Source: Aulosira sp. FACHB-615 (lineage in GTDB: Bacteria > Cyanobacteriota > Cyanobacteriia > Cyanobacteriales > Nostocaceae). Taken from it: 64,000 nucleotides of DNA. The position numbers and the translations under genes are program-made. Where the stretch lies: NCBI RefSeq assembly GCF_014698045.1, contig NZ_JACJSE010000032.1, forward strand, positions 1 to 64,000, read 5' to 3'. The notes under the pieces are model-generated. The model saw only the letters and a program-made list of their open reading frames with translations. It ran no database searches and was not told the DNA's origin. This document shows, piece by piece, positions 34,561-43,507 of the stretch (position 1 is the first letter of the stretch; every line of letters starts with the position of its first letter).

Positions 34561-35124
34561 ATTTCCCGCCGCGAATATTTGATGAGGAGCGATCGCTAAT
34601 TCGGGAAACGTCTGCGATACAATTTTCTGGTCAGCCGTAAACACTGTCTCTTCGTAAAATCCTTCTTCCAGCAGCAATACAGTAACTTTTAATTCTAACG
34701 GGTCTACAATCCAATATTCCGGCACACCAACCGCCGCATACTCAGACCGCTTATGGCGATAGTCCCGCTTGATAGAATCTGGACTGACTACTTCTACAAC
34801 CAGTAATGGTGTTGTCTCAAACACAGCTGAAGCCTTTAGTAAATCTCTGGCTTGCTCCTGTGTTACCACACACAAATCAGTTAACCTAGACTTATTTCTT
34901 CCTGTTCTCGTCCCAGTTTCCCGAAAAGTTAGCCAAGGTAAACTTAAACGTGCGATTTCTAGTTTTAATACGGTAGCTAAAAATTCGACAATTAAAAAAT
35001 GTTCAATTGTAGGAGGGTTCATTAATTCCAGCCTGCCATCCACTAACTCGTAGTGAAAACCACTGCCATCATCATAGGTTAAATACTCTTCAAATGTGAG
35101 CTTTATTACTGGTGTAGCGACCAT
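34555..35124 (-). CDS. Uma2-family (DUF820) putative nuclease
   Basis: 189 residues from the ATG at 35124, supported by AGGAGA eight bases upstream; a GTG at 35130 is also in frame. Family motifs: LTFEEYLTYDD, YELVDGRLELM, LTDLCVVT (core Asp), LLVVEVVSPDSIKRDYRHKR and VGVPEYWIVDPLE. The PD-(D/E)XK-like core looks complete. The cellular role is unknown. It stands alone between the cyclophilin gene and thiL; its stop codon is in a tandem repeat. Confidence 0.9.
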   Translation of the reverse strand: MVATPVIKLTFEEYLTYDDGSGFHYELVDGRLELMNPPTIEHFLIVEFLATVLKLEIARLSLPWLTFRETGTRTGRNKSRLTDLCVVTQEQARDLLKASAVFETTPLLVVEVVSPDSIKRDYRHKRSEYAAVGVPEYWIVDPLELKVTVLLLEEGFYEETVFTADQKIVSQTFPELAIAPHQIFAAGNV

Positions 35125-35265
35125 CCCCACAGTCTCCTAAACTATACCATTATCGTAACTTGAGGGAGTAGAAAGTAGGGGAGGTAAAGGTGCAAGGGTG
35201 TAGGTAAGACAAGGAGAAGGGACAAAACAAAGGACAATTGACTATGGAATAATGACAAATGACCA

Positions 35266-36264
35266 ATGACCAAAGTTAAAGACATTGGCGAACAAGGACT
35301 ATTAGCAAAATTACAAAGCTTCTGCCCCCCAGAAATTATCGGAGACGATGCAGCAGTTCTAGAAACACCGCCAGGAACATCACTAGTAGTAACTACCGAT
35401 GTTTTAGTTGATGGCGTACACTTCAGTGATGCTACTACTTCCCCAGAGGATGCTGGTTGGCGAGCCGCAGCCGCGAATTTATCAGATTTAGCTGCAATGG
35501 GGGCTACTCCTTTAGGTATTACTGTTGGTTTGGGGCTACCTGGTGATTTACAGGTAAGTTGGGTAGAGCGACTTTACCAAGGAATGACAGAATGCTTGCA
35601 AAAATACCATACCCCAATTGTCGGTGGTGATGTAGTGCGATCGCCAACTGCAACCATCTCCATTACCGCCTTTGGTCAAGTTGATCCCCAGCGCATTATC
35701 CGCCGTTCTGCTGCTAAAGTGGGAATGGCGATCGTGGTTACAGGTGTTCATGGAGCCTCCCACGCGGGCTTACAACTGCTCTTGCGTCCCCAATTAGGGC
35801 ATAACCTCTCTCCAGTAGAAAAGACCACCCTTATCAAAGCTCACCAACGCCCTCAACCCCGTTTAGATGTCTTACCCATACTCTGGGAAATTTTCACTTC
35901 ACCACTCCCCGTAGCCGGAATGGATAGTAGCGATGGTTTAGCAGATGCAGTTTTACAAATTTGTCGCGCCAGTAACGTAGGTGCAGTTATCGACCGCCAA
36001 AAAATTCCTTTTCCAGCTATCTTTACCAATTGGCTCAAGCCAGAACAAGCAATAGAATACGCCCTCTACGGTGGTGAAGACTTTGAATTAGTACTTTGCT
36101 TACCACCCACACAAGCAAATGCCCTAGTACAGCAACTCAACCAAGACGCAGCAATTATCGGTACTATTACATCTGGTTCACAAGTGTTATTACGTGACCA
36201 ACATCAACAAATCCCTGACCAAGTTCTTAGTCTTAGTCAGGGATTTCAACATTTTGGTCAATAG
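35266..36264 (+). CDS. thiL: Thiamine-monophosphate kinase
   Basis: 332 residues. ThiL converts thiamine phosphate to thiamine diphosphate with ATP, the last step of cofactor synthesis. The PurM/ThiL fold motifs are GDDAAVLE (about 25-32), TTDVLVDGVHF (43-53), AAANLSDLAAMGA (68-80), VGGDVVRS and GMDSSDGLAD. The start ATG (35266) falls inside an AATGACA/AATGACC tandem repeat, so the repeat appears to supply the start codon and first residues (MTK); no ribosome site is visible. The true start may therefore be imprecise. Confidence 0.95.
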   Translation: MTKVKDIGEQGLLAKLQSFCPPEIIGDDAAVLETPPGTSLVVTTDVLVDGVHFSDATTSPEDAGWRAAAANLSDLAAMGATPLGITVGLGLPGDLQVSWVERLYQGMTECLQKYHTPIVGGDVVRSPTATISITAFGQVDPQRIIRRSAAKVGMAIVVTGVHGASHAGLQLLLRPQLGHNLSPVEKTTLIKAHQRPQPRLDVLPILWEIFTSPLPVAGMDSSDGLADAVLQICRASNVGAVIDRQKIPFPAIFTNWLKPEQAIEYALYGGEDFELVLCLPPTQANALVQQLNQDAAIIGTITSGSQVLLRDQHQQIPDQVLSLSQGFQHFGQ

Positions 36265-36333
36265 TGAGTTTGTCCTTAGTCCTTTGTCATGAGTTCCAAG
36301 ACCAATGACAAATGACAAATGACCATTGACAAA

Positions 36334-37347
36334 TTATTGCCACTTCTGGGCTACTAGTTCAGCCAAATCTAGAACACGTTGGCTATAACCCCACTCATTG
36401 TCATACCAAGCCATAACTTTTACTAAGTCACTGCCCATTACTAAAGTCAAGCTGGCATCAACAATAGAAGAAGCATCAGTACCTTGGTAGTCTGAGGATA
36501 CCAACTGAAGCTCACTGTAGTCTAGAATACCTTTGAGTGAACCTTCTGAGGCATCCTTGAGGGCTTGGTTGACTTCTTCCGTAATAGTACGCTTCTCAAC
36601 CTGAACAACGAAATCTACCATTGAGACGTTCGGGGTTGGTACACGTAAGGCAACACCATTCAGCTTACCTTTGAGTTCTGGAATTACTAGCGCCACTGCT
36701 TTTGCTGCACCTGTAGAGGTGGGAACAATGTTGATGGCTGCTGCTCTTGCCCGACGTACATCGCGGTGAGAAGCATCTAGCAAACGCTGGTCTCCGGTGT
36801 AGCTGTGGGTGGTGGTCATTGTGCCTTTAATGATACCGAATTTATCATTCAGCACCTTGGCAATAGGAGCCAAACAGTTGGTAGTGCAGCTGGCATTACT
36901 AATAATGTGGTGTACATTGTGATCGTAATCGTGATGATTCACGCCGATAACGAAAGTACCATCTTCATTTTTCCCAGGAGCAGTAATCAGAACCTTTTTG
37001 GCTCCAGCATTTACGTGCTTTAAAGCTCCCTCTTTGCTAGTAAATACCCCAGTTGCTTCAATAATCAGGTCAATTCCCCATTCTCTCCAGGGCAAGTTTT
37101 CTGGATTGCGATCAGATACGCATTTAATGGTTTTACCGTTAACGATGATAGAGTTATCATCGGCGGTAATGTCAACATCCTTTAACTTCCCAAGCATTGA
37201 GTCATACTTCAGGAGGTGAGCATTTGTTCTAGGATCTGATGTGTCATTGACAGCTACAAGGTCGATATTGCTATTTTGCCGACCTAGCCAACAACGTGCA
37301 AAGTTACGCCCGATGCGCCCGAAACCGTTGATTGCGACTCTAATCAC
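36334..37347 (-). CDS. gap2: Photosynthetic glyceraldehyde-3-phosphate dehydrogenase, Gap2 type
   Basis: Works in the Calvin cycle with NADPH or NADH. The start is GTG at 37347 with AGGG nine bases upstream, giving 337 residues, the usual Gap2 length; a longer frame to a TTG at 37398 looks spurious. The Rossmann motif is INGFGRIGRN at the N-terminus. The catalytic Cys is in SNASCTTNCLAP and the base His in TTHSYTGDQ. The segment DTSDPRTNAHLLKYDSMLGK and the lack of acidic residues at the adenosine site match Gap2, not glycolytic Gap1. It lies 116 bases downstream of nadD on the same strand; the gap has a G-run and A-run but no clear terminator. Confidence 0.95.
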   Translation of the reverse strand: MIRVAINGFGRIGRNFARCWLGRQNSNIDLVAVNDTSDPRTNAHLLKYDSMLGKLKDVDITADDNSIIVNGKTIKCVSDRNPENLPWREWGIDLIIEATGVFTSKEGALKHVNAGAKKVLITAPGKNEDGTFVIGVNHHDYDHNVHHIISNASCTTNCLAPIAKVLNDKFGIIKGTMTTTHSYTGDQRLLDASHRDVRRARAAAINIVPTSTGAAKAVALVIPELKGKLNGVALRVPTPNVSMVDFVVQVEKRTITEEVNQALKDASEGSLKGILDYSELQLVSSDYQGTDASSIVDASLTLVMGSDLVKVMAWYDNEWGYSQRVLDLAELVAQKWQ

Positions 37348-37463
37348 AGTGTCTTGCCCTCTGTATTTATGCCTATAAGTTGATATCTTTGAACCCAATC
37401 ATATCGCAAAGGGGGGGAGTATTAATAACTATAAAGTGTTAGATCCAAAAAAAAATATATATT

Positions 37464-38087
37464 TTATTCAGATTTTTCTGAATAGAGGTTATTGGTCGTG
37501 ATGTAGAATCTAACCGGCTCTGGAACTAAATACTTAATAGATTGATTTTGGCAAGAAAGTTTGCGAATAAGACTTGACGAAACTCCCACTAAGGGTATAT
37601 TCAAGAATTGCCAGTGAATGGTAAGTGACTGCTGTTGTAGTTGTTGCTCAACTTGCTGGCAGATAATGTTGCTTTTAGCTTGATCACCATCTAATTGTCG
37701 GGGCGCAATCAACCAGTCACACATTTGTACTAACTCTTGTCTACGGTACCACCGAGGTAAGGTTTGGAAAGTATCCAAACCCAAAATCCAGTACCAATGA
37801 GTATTTGAATAAACAGCCGATAGGTCAATCAACGTGTTGATAGCGTAAGAGGTTCCAGAGCGATTTGACTCCACCAAGGAGACAGTAAAAGCTGGGTTGT
37901 CTCTTGTAGTTATTTCCAGCATCTTTGCTCGATGCTCAAATCGTGCTGCTTTTTTGTGTGGAGGATTGAACGATGGTACCCAAATTATTTGATCTAGGGG
38001 TACTTGAGACAAAGCCATTTCGGCGATGAGTAAGTGTCCCCAATGAATTGGATCAAATGTGCCACCGAAAATTGCCAGATGTTGCAT
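37464..38087 (-). CDS. nadD: Nicotinate-nucleotide adenylyltransferase
   Basis: 207 residues. NadD makes deamido-NAD from nicotinate mononucleotide and ATP in NAD synthesis. The nucleotidyltransferase motif is GGTFDPIHWGH (8-18), with VPSFNPPHKK after it and the second motif SSSLIRK near 174. The C-terminus YLVPEPVRFYI is typical of the family. Cytosolic. It is upstream of gap2 on the same strand, an intriguing pairing because gap2 uses the NAD(P) pool, but co-transcription is not proven. Confidence 0.95.
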   Translation of the reverse strand: MQHLAIFGGTFDPIHWGHLLIAEMALSQVPLDQIIWVPSFNPPHKKAARFEHRAKMLEITTRDNPAFTVSLVESNRSGTSYAINTLIDLSAVYSNTHWYWILGLDTFQTLPRWYRRQELVQMCDWLIAPRQLDGDQAKSNIICQQVEQQLQQQSLTIHWQFLNIPLVGVSSSLIRKLSCQNQSIKYLVPEPVRFYITTNNLYSEKSE

Positions 38088-38484
38088 CTGCTCTTACCCA
38101 GGCTTTATACATTTGAAACACAATTTCACTGTCAATGTATTATTGTACTCAATTCATGCCTTAGCTTGATGAAATTTAAAACTCATTTGGCTAGGAATGT
38201 ATTATCGTAGCCCTTACTAGTCAGGAATCTAAAAATATGTATTTCTACTTACAAGAATTTCTTTCCCGATGCAGTGGAAATTTTCAGAATAATCTTAAAA
38301 ACAGTTCAGAAATAGCAAAAACCTCCTACAAAGGTAAAATCATTCTCAATCCACATAACGAAAGCGGAAAAGCTCTCCGACAACCAGCATAAAAAAGGTG
38401 TAGAAAAATTTACGGTAAAAAACAAATTCCTGTTATGATACGCGTGTCATTTGTGAATATGGTGTGGTGTAAGAGGAGTAATCA
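38088..38484. other. Divergent region between nadD and murC
   Basis: No gene seen. A possible murC promoter is TTTACG (38409-38414) with TATGAT (38434-38439), but the 19-base spacing is long. GAGGAG about six bases before 38485 is a strong ribosome site for murC. Confidence 0.4.
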
Positions 38485-39945
38485 ATGAATAATGCTGTGG
38501 ATTTCGGCGGTAGACCATTCCATTTTATTGGAATTGGTGGCATAGGAATGTCGGCTCTAGCTTATGTACTGGCAAAGCGTCAATTGCCAGTATCAGGTTC
38601 AGATGTTCGGCCAAATCATATTACGCACAAGTTAGAATCTATCGGTACACATATTTTTGGCAAGCAAGAAGCAAGTAATCTTGAATTCTTTCGCCCCAAG
38701 GTGATGACGAATGCAGCAGCATTAAGTTCACAAGAATTATCAGCTGCTATTGAGTCCTCACTACCTCAAGTAATTTGTTCCACTGCAATTAACACTAACA
38801 ATTTAGAATATAAAGCTGCTTTAGAATTAGGCTGTCCGATATTACATCGTTCAGATGTACTTGCTGCTTTGATTGCTGATTATAAGAGCATTGCTGTAGC
38901 AGGTACTCATGGCAAAACTACAACCAGTAGCATGATTGGTTACATGCTCCTACAAGCTGGTTTAGATCCCACCATTTTGGTAGGCGGTGAAGTTAATGCT
39001 TGGGAAGGCAATGCTCGCTTAGGAGAAAGCCAATATCTAGTAGCAGAAGCAGATGAATCTGATGGTTCTTTGGTGAAACACGCGCCGGAGATTGGCATTA
39101 TCACTAATATTGAACTAGACCACCCTGACCACTACGACACATTAGATGAGGTGGTTGATACTTTCCAAAAATTTGCCCAAGGTTGCAAGACCTTAATCGG
39201 CAGTATTGATTGTGAAACAGTACGCGATCGCCTAAAACCGACAATCAGCTACAGTCTACATCAAGATACAAATGCTGACTATAGCGTGACCAATATTGAC
39301 TATCGTCACGATGGCACCACAGCTTTAGTTTGGGAACGTGGTAAAGCTTTAGGTGTATTAAAATTACGCTTACTCGGTCGGCATAACCTGAGCAATGCTT
39401 TAGCCGCAGTGGCTGTTGGTCGCATTTTAAATTTAGAATTCGGTGAAATTGCCAAAGCTATTGCCACTTTTGAAGGTGCAAGACGACGCTTTGAGTTTCG
39501 TGGAGAAGTTGATGGTATTACCTTTATTGATGATTATGCCCATCACCCCAGCGAACTGCGGGCTACCCTTGCGGCGGCGCGTCTCCAGGCTAGACCAGGA
39601 CAAAGAGTGGTGGCGATCTTCCAACCCCACCGTTACAGTCGCACACTGACATTTTTAGAAGAATTTTCTCAGTCCTTTGCTCATGCTGATTTGGTTGTCT
39701 TGACTGATATTTACAGTGCAGGGGAACCCAACTTAGGGCAAATCAGTGGGGAACAGTTAGCAGCAGAAGTTGGTAAGTTTCATCCCCAGGTAGTGTATCA
39801 ACCAACTTTACCCCTAGTGCGCGAGTTTTTACTCAAAACGCTACGCCCCGGCGACTTAGCTTTGTTCCTTGGTGCAGGAAATCTCAATCAAGTCATACCA
39901 GAATTAATTACTACACTTTGTGAGGCTGCTACAGCCACCTCTTAA
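38485..39945 (+). CDS. murC: UDP-N-acetylmuramate-L-alanine ligase
   Basis: 486 residues. MurC adds the first L-Ala of the peptidoglycan stem peptide in the cytoplasm. The N-terminal UDP-binding part has HFIGIGGIGMSALA (about 13-26). The ATP loop is AGTHGKTTTSSM (about 138-149). The ligase family motifs follow: EADESDGSL, NIELDHPDHY, GRHNLSNALAAVAVG and DDYAHHPSELRATL. It is followed by murB 89 bases away on the same strand, the usual cyanobacterial order. Strong GAGGAG ribosome site. Confidence 0.98.
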   Translation: MNNAVDFGGRPFHFIGIGGIGMSALAYVLAKRQLPVSGSDVRPNHITHKLESIGTHIFGKQEASNLEFFRPKVMTNAAALSSQELSAAIESSLPQVICSTAINTNNLEYKAALELGCPILHRSDVLAALIADYKSIAVAGTHGKTTTSSMIGYMLLQAGLDPTILVGGEVNAWEGNARLGESQYLVAEADESDGSLVKHAPEIGIITNIELDHPDHYDTLDEVVDTFQKFAQGCKTLIGSIDCETVRDRLKPTISYSLHQDTNADYSVTNIDYRHDGTTALVWERGKALGVLKLRLLGRHNLSNALAAVAVGRILNLEFGEIAKAIATFEGARRRFEFRGEVDGITFIDDYAHHPSELRATLAAARLQARPGQRVVAIFQPHRYSRTLTFLEEFSQSFAHADLVVLTDIYSAGEPNLGQISGEQLAAEVGKFHPQVVYQPTLPLVREFLLKTLRPGDLALFLGAGNLNQVIPELITTLCEAATATS

Positions 39946-40034
39946 GACCGTTGAGTAACGGCACCATTAATTCATATCCCTTGCTGTATTTTTGCGGCAG
40001 AAAAATGTAAAAATTTCACAAAATTGATGTCAAA

Positions 40035-41084
40035 ATGAAAATCTCCCAGGCAGCTGGAAACATCTGCACAGTTTCTGCTACACCTACACAGAAACAGGAA
40101 ACAGATAAATCATCAGATAACAAAATAATTTATTTACCAGGTACAGATTGCATGATCAGGTCTCAGGCTGCGTTGTCTGCGTTTACTTCTTACAGAGTTG
40201 GCGGAGCAGCAGAATGGTACGTTGCGCCTCGGAACTTAGAAGCACTGCAAGCCAGCTTGAATTATGCAAAAGAACATAACTTAACTGTAACAACATTAGG
40301 TGCAGGTTCTAACCTGCTAGTAAGCGATCGCGGTTTACCTGGACTAGTGGTTGCCACACGCCACCTACGCCACACCCACTTTGACCCAGAAACAGGTTTA
40401 TTAACAGTTGCTGCGGGAGAACCGATTCCCAGCCTAGCATGGGAAGCAGCACAACTAGGATGGCAAGGTTTAGAGTGGGCTGTTGGTATTCCTGGTACTG
40501 TGGGTGGTGCTGTCGTGATGAATGCTGGCGCACATAATAGCTGCATCGCAGATATCTTGGTTAGTGCCGAAGTTCTATCTCCTGATGGCACACTCGAAAC
40601 TTTCAGTCCTGAACAAATGGGTTACAGCTATCGAACTTCATTACTCCAAGGTAGCGAGTCTCCTTCTCCTGGCGGAGACGCTGCGCGAACGGAGAGGCGT
40701 TGCCAACGCATCGTCACCCAAGCAACCTTCCAACTGCAACCAGGAGCCGACCCCGCCACAGTTTTAGCTGTGACTAAACAACACAAACAACATCGACTCT
40801 CCACCCAACCTTATAACTTCCCCAGTTGCGGTAGCGTCTTCCGTAACCCCAAACCCTATGCAGCAGGTTGGTTAATTGAACAAACCGGACTCAAAGGCTA
40901 TCAAATCGGTGGCGCACAGGTAGCTCAACTCCATGCCAATTTTATTGTGAATCGCGGTGGAGCTAAAGCCAGTGATATTTTCTGCCTGATTCGTCACATC
41001 CAAGAACAAGTGCAAGAACGCTGGTCGATTTTGTTAGAGCCAGAAGTCAAAATGATGGGTGAGTTTCAAGCAGCTTGTGGCTAA
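40035..41084 (+). CDS. murB: UDP-N-acetylenolpyruvoylglucosamine reductase
   Basis: 349 residues. MurB uses FAD and NADPH to make UDP-MurNAc. FAD-binding motifs are YRVGGAAEWYV, TTLGAGSNLLVSD and GIPGTVGGAVVMNAGAH. YSYRTSLLQG and the late PSCGSVFRNP (Ser acid catalyst) mark the substrate domain, and LEPEVKMMG ends it. The first about 39 residues are a poorly conserved extension, and an ATG at residue 40 is an alternative start. About 17 residues (SESPSPGGDAARTERRC) between LLQG and QRIVTQ are encoded by a small palindromic repeat (40652-40704) inserted in frame. Confidence 0.96.
   Translation: MKISQAAGNICTVSATPTQKQETDKSSDNKIIYLPGTDCMIRSQAALSAFTSYRVGGAAEWYVAPRNLEALQASLNYAKEHNLTVTTLGAGSNLLVSDRGLPGLVVATRHLRHTHFDPETGLLTVAAGEPIPSLAWEAAQLGWQGLEWAVGIPGTVGGAVVMNAGAHNSCIADILVSAEVLSPDGTLETFSPEQMGYSYRTSLLQGSESPSPGGDAARTERRCQRIVTQATFQLQPGADPATVLAVTKQHKQHRLSTQPYNFPSCGSVFRNPKPYAAGWLIEQTGLKGYQIGGAQVAQLHANFIVNRGGAKASDIFCLIRHIQEQVQERWSILLEPEVKMMGEFQAACG
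40652..40704. repeat. Small dispersed palindromic repeat in frame inside murB
   Basis: The core 40663-40691 is a near-exact inverted copy of 26586-26615 and is related to 30266-30294; each has a TCTCC-4 nt-GGAGA hairpin and a GTTCGCGCAGCG arm. It adds about 17 residues to MurB without a frameshift. Confidence 0.85.
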
Positions 41085-41089
41085 GGAGA

Positions 41090-41216
41090 GGCTAGGGGTT
41101 AGAGGTTAGAGGCTAGTGAGGAATTTGATTCATAGCCAGCGATATTTAATCTTCTCTTTCCTAGCCCTTATTCCCTATTCCCTACACCCTATTCCCTATT
41201 CCCCACCATTAATTAT
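41090..41216. repeat. Tandem repeats between murB and the EbfC gene
   Basis: GGTTAGA/GGCTAGT units (about 41090-41120) and CCCTATT/CCCTACA units (about 41168-41205). Confidence 0.7.
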
Positions 41217-41297
41217 TAGTAATAAAAGTGGCAAATTACCACCCGCATCTATAATTGAATGTGATTTGTTATTGAAAGCACACGCGGACAATCAATT

Positions 41298-41645
41298 ATG
41301 ACAGGTAAAGGACAAGGATTCGGCTTTGGCTTAGGCAAAATGAAAGAACTTGCCGAAGCCTTCAAAAAAGCGCAGCAAGTTCAAGAAGGTGCAAAGCGAC
41401 TCCAAGAAGAATTGGAGCAAATGGAAATTCAAGGAGAAGCTGGTGGTGGTTTGGTCAAGGTCATTGTCAGTGGCAACCAAGAACCCAAACGAGTAGAAAT
41501 TTCTCCTGATGCTTTAGCACAAGGTGCAGAATTACTTTCCGACCTTGTAACAGCAGCGATGAAAGATGCTTACACCAAATCCACAGCCACAATGCGGGAA
41601 CGGATGGAAGAATTGACCAGTGGACTGGAATTGCCTGGATTTTAG
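41298..41645 (+). CDS. YbaB/EbfC-family nucleoid-associated protein
   Basis: 115 residues, the standard length. Members form dimers that bind DNA and help shape the nucleoid. A Gly-rich start (GKGQGFGFGLGKM) leads to a long helix (MKELAEAFKKAQQVQEGAKRL) and the conserved strand region GLVKVIVSGNQEPKRVEISP, then a helix with LLSDLVTAAMKDAYTKS. It follows murB on the same strand with a 213-base gap of repeats; the next gene, the LMW phosphatase, is 95 bases on. Confidence 0.93.
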   Translation: MTGKGQGFGFGLGKMKELAEAFKKAQQVQEGAKRLQEELEQMEIQGEAGGGLVKVIVSGNQEPKRVEISPDALAQGAELLSDLVTAAMKDAYTKSTATMRERMEELTSGLELPGF

Positions 41646-41712
41646 TCATGAGTCATTAGTCATGAGTCATTAGTCATTAGTTTGTACAAATGGCAAATGA
41701 CAAGTGACACAG
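41642..41712. repeat. Tandem heptamers between the EbfC and LMW-phosphatase genes
   Basis: TCATGAG/TCATTAG units starting at the EbfC stop codon (TAG is part of the first unit), then CAAATGACAAGTGACA. Confidence 0.75.
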
Positions 41713-41740
41713 GACAAAGGATAAAGTACAAAAAATACCT

Positions 41741-42226
41741 ATGCCCTACAAACTGTTGTTTGTCTGCCTGGGAAACATCTGTCGTTCGCCATCGGCAGAA
41801 AACATCATGAATCATCTGATCGATCAGGCTGGATTAAGTAACAGCATTATCTGTGATTCTGCTGGTACATCTAGCTATCACATTGGTAGTCCGCCTGACC
41901 GCCGGATGAGTGCGGCGGCGGCTGCTAAATTAGGAATTCAACTGCGTGGTCGAGCCAGACAATTTGCCAAGTCAGATTTTCAGGAGTTTGATTTGATTTT
42001 GGCAATGGATCGAGACAATTACGATGATATTCTTGCTCTTGATCCCACTGGCAAATATCACCACAAAGTGCGCTTAATGTGTGATTCTTGCACTCAACAT
42101 AACCTGAAAGAAGTTCCCGATCCCTACTACGGGGGAGTGGAGGGATTTAATCAAGTCATCGATTTACTGGTGGATGCTTGTGAAGGTCTACTTCAGGAGA
42201 TTACGCAGCAAGAATTACAAGCTTGA
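41741..42226 (+). CDS. Low-molecular-weight protein tyrosine phosphatase
   Basis: 161 residues. The catalytic loop is VCLGNICRSP (8-17) with Cys9 as nucleophile and Arg15, and the general-acid Asp is in VPDPYYGG (near 127). Family members remove phosphate from tyrosine on proteins such as the Wzc-type kinases of exopolysaccharide export; a Wzc-type ATPase is encoded 11 kb away in this window, but no direct link is shown. Cytosolic. Confidence 0.95.
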   Translation: MPYKLLFVCLGNICRSPSAENIMNHLIDQAGLSNSIICDSAGTSSYHIGSPPDRRMSAAAAAKLGIQLRGRARQFAKSDFQEFDLILAMDRDNYDDILALDPTGKYHHKVRLMCDSCTQHNLKEVPDPYYGGVEGFNQVIDLLVDACEGLLQEITQQELQA

Positions 42227-42245
42227 TTGATGCACAAATAGTTTA

Positions 42246-42341
42246 TAACTTACGCACAAAGGTTATTTTTGAAAAATGGGTGTAGGGGTATCCCTACACC
42301 CTCTTCCAAAGCCTTAATTTTTTGTATCAATGGGTAAGTTC
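42246..42341. mobile_element. MITE-like element, second body type (96 bp)
   Basis: Ends TAACTTACGCA and GGGTAAGTTC. The centre is a 10-bp hairpin GGGTGTAGGG-GTAT-CCCTACACCC (42278-42301) that can also act as a terminator between the two convergent genes. A related element is at 44582-44691: both begin TTACGCACAAAGGTT. Confidence 0.7.
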
Positions 42342-42346
42342 GATAG

Positions 42347-43030
42347 TTATTCGACTAGACCATGTTTAATTGCAAACCGTACCAGTTCAGCTCGGTTACT
42401 GGTAGCGGTTTTTCTTAATAAACTACTAACGTACTTTTCTACCGTTCTGGGACTCAGGTGTAATTGTTGACCCATTTCCACATTTGACAAACCATGAGTC
42501 AGCAGTTCTAAAACTTCTTGTTCTCTGGAAGTCAGGGAAGAGAAAAACTCTGGTTTGTCTAGGTGAGTAAAGACAGAGTTCTGAGCTTCTACAGCTGTTG
42601 CTGGAGTTGAATTAGTCAGATTTTCTTTATGAGAAACGCGGTATTGTGATTGAATGATTTGCGATCGCTCCAATAAATTGCGAATAGCCGCCGCTAATTC
42701 CTCTAACTCAAACGGCTTGGGTAAGTATAAATCACAACCCGACTGATAGCCCAAAATTCTCTCTTGGGTCTTGGTACGTGCTGTTAATAAAATTACAGGC
42801 AACAAACGGAATCCTGGTTGTTGGCGCACTCGGCGTACCAGTTCATAACCATTCATCCTTGGCATGACTATATCAGTGACAATTAAATCAGGACAGTATT
42901 CTTCTACCATTGCCAAAGCTTCTTGACCGTCATTAGCCGTGATCACCGAGTAGCCAGACAGTTCAAGATAATCGCTAATAGACAGACGAGTGCCCAGGTC
43001 GTCATCCACCACAAGGATCGTCAAGGGCAT
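42347..43030 (-). CDS. NarL/LuxR-family two-component response regulator
   Basis: 227 residues from the ATG at 43030; the extension to 43096 is not family-like. The receiver domain (about 3-120) has D9-D10, Asp53 in VTDIVMP and the Lys in PKPF. A linker of about 45 residues leads to a LuxR helix-turn-helix (about 165-225) starting LTSREQEVLELLTHG and ending VRFAIKHGLVE. It closely parallels the regulator at 364-1059 (VEKYVSSLLRK versus VEKYVSRLFSK in the recognition helix region), so the two are paralogues. No kinase gene is adjacent. The target genes are unknown. Confidence 0.93.
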   Translation of the reverse strand: MPLTILVVDDDLGTRLSISDYLELSGYSVITANDGQEALAMVEEYCPDLIVTDIVMPRMNGYELVRRVRQQPGFRLLPVILLTARTKTQERILGYQSGCDLYLPKPFELEELAAAIRNLLERSQIIQSQYRVSHKENLTNSTPATAVEAQNSVFTHLDKPEFFSSLTSREQEVLELLTHGLSNVEMGQQLHLSPRTVEKYVSSLLRKTATSNRAELVRFAIKHGLVE

Positions 43031-43507
43031 GGACAGTACACCCCTAGCATTTTTATTATTTGGAAATTTGCTTCTACGCGCTTTTTCAGTGAACACAGCT
43101 AATAATAGTGTTCTTATGTTTCATACTATGACAGGATTACCAGCTAATGACTGCCCGAATAGATAAATTATAAAGAAAATCTTAAATCATTAGGAGTGAC
43201 TCAAGCAGTTTAACGTAGGTTGTATAGCTAGTGCTTGCTAGACATAGAGACTTTTGTAATTCTTCACAAATTGCAATTAACTCAGAGTAATAACTCACCA
43301 TACCGTAAATCATATTGACTTTATAAATCATAATGCAGCAACTTGTGAGGCAAAAAACATTTTACTTGATAGTTGTCAAAAGCTAGATTAATAGAATAAC
43401 ACTGATATTCCGAGAATAATTAATTTATAGTGGTTTAATATGCCTCTATAAATTCACCTGCCAATCTCAAGGATTTTGGCAACACATTTAAACTTATAAA
43501 AATATCA
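43031..43507. other. Divergent gene-free region upstream of smpB
   Basis: A/T-rich, no repeat or RNA gene recognised. It contains the promoters of the response regulator and smpB, which I could not place. Confidence 0.45.

Noticed and set aside
37345..37398. Longer N-terminus for gap2 from a TTG start
   Set aside because: The added 17 residues are not found in the family, and the GTG at 37347 has AGGG at a good distance and gives the standard length.
39565..39600. GCGTCTCC-containing stretch in murC, considered as another in-frame repeat
   Set aside because: The encoded ATLAAARLQAR is normal MurC sequence, with no length gain.
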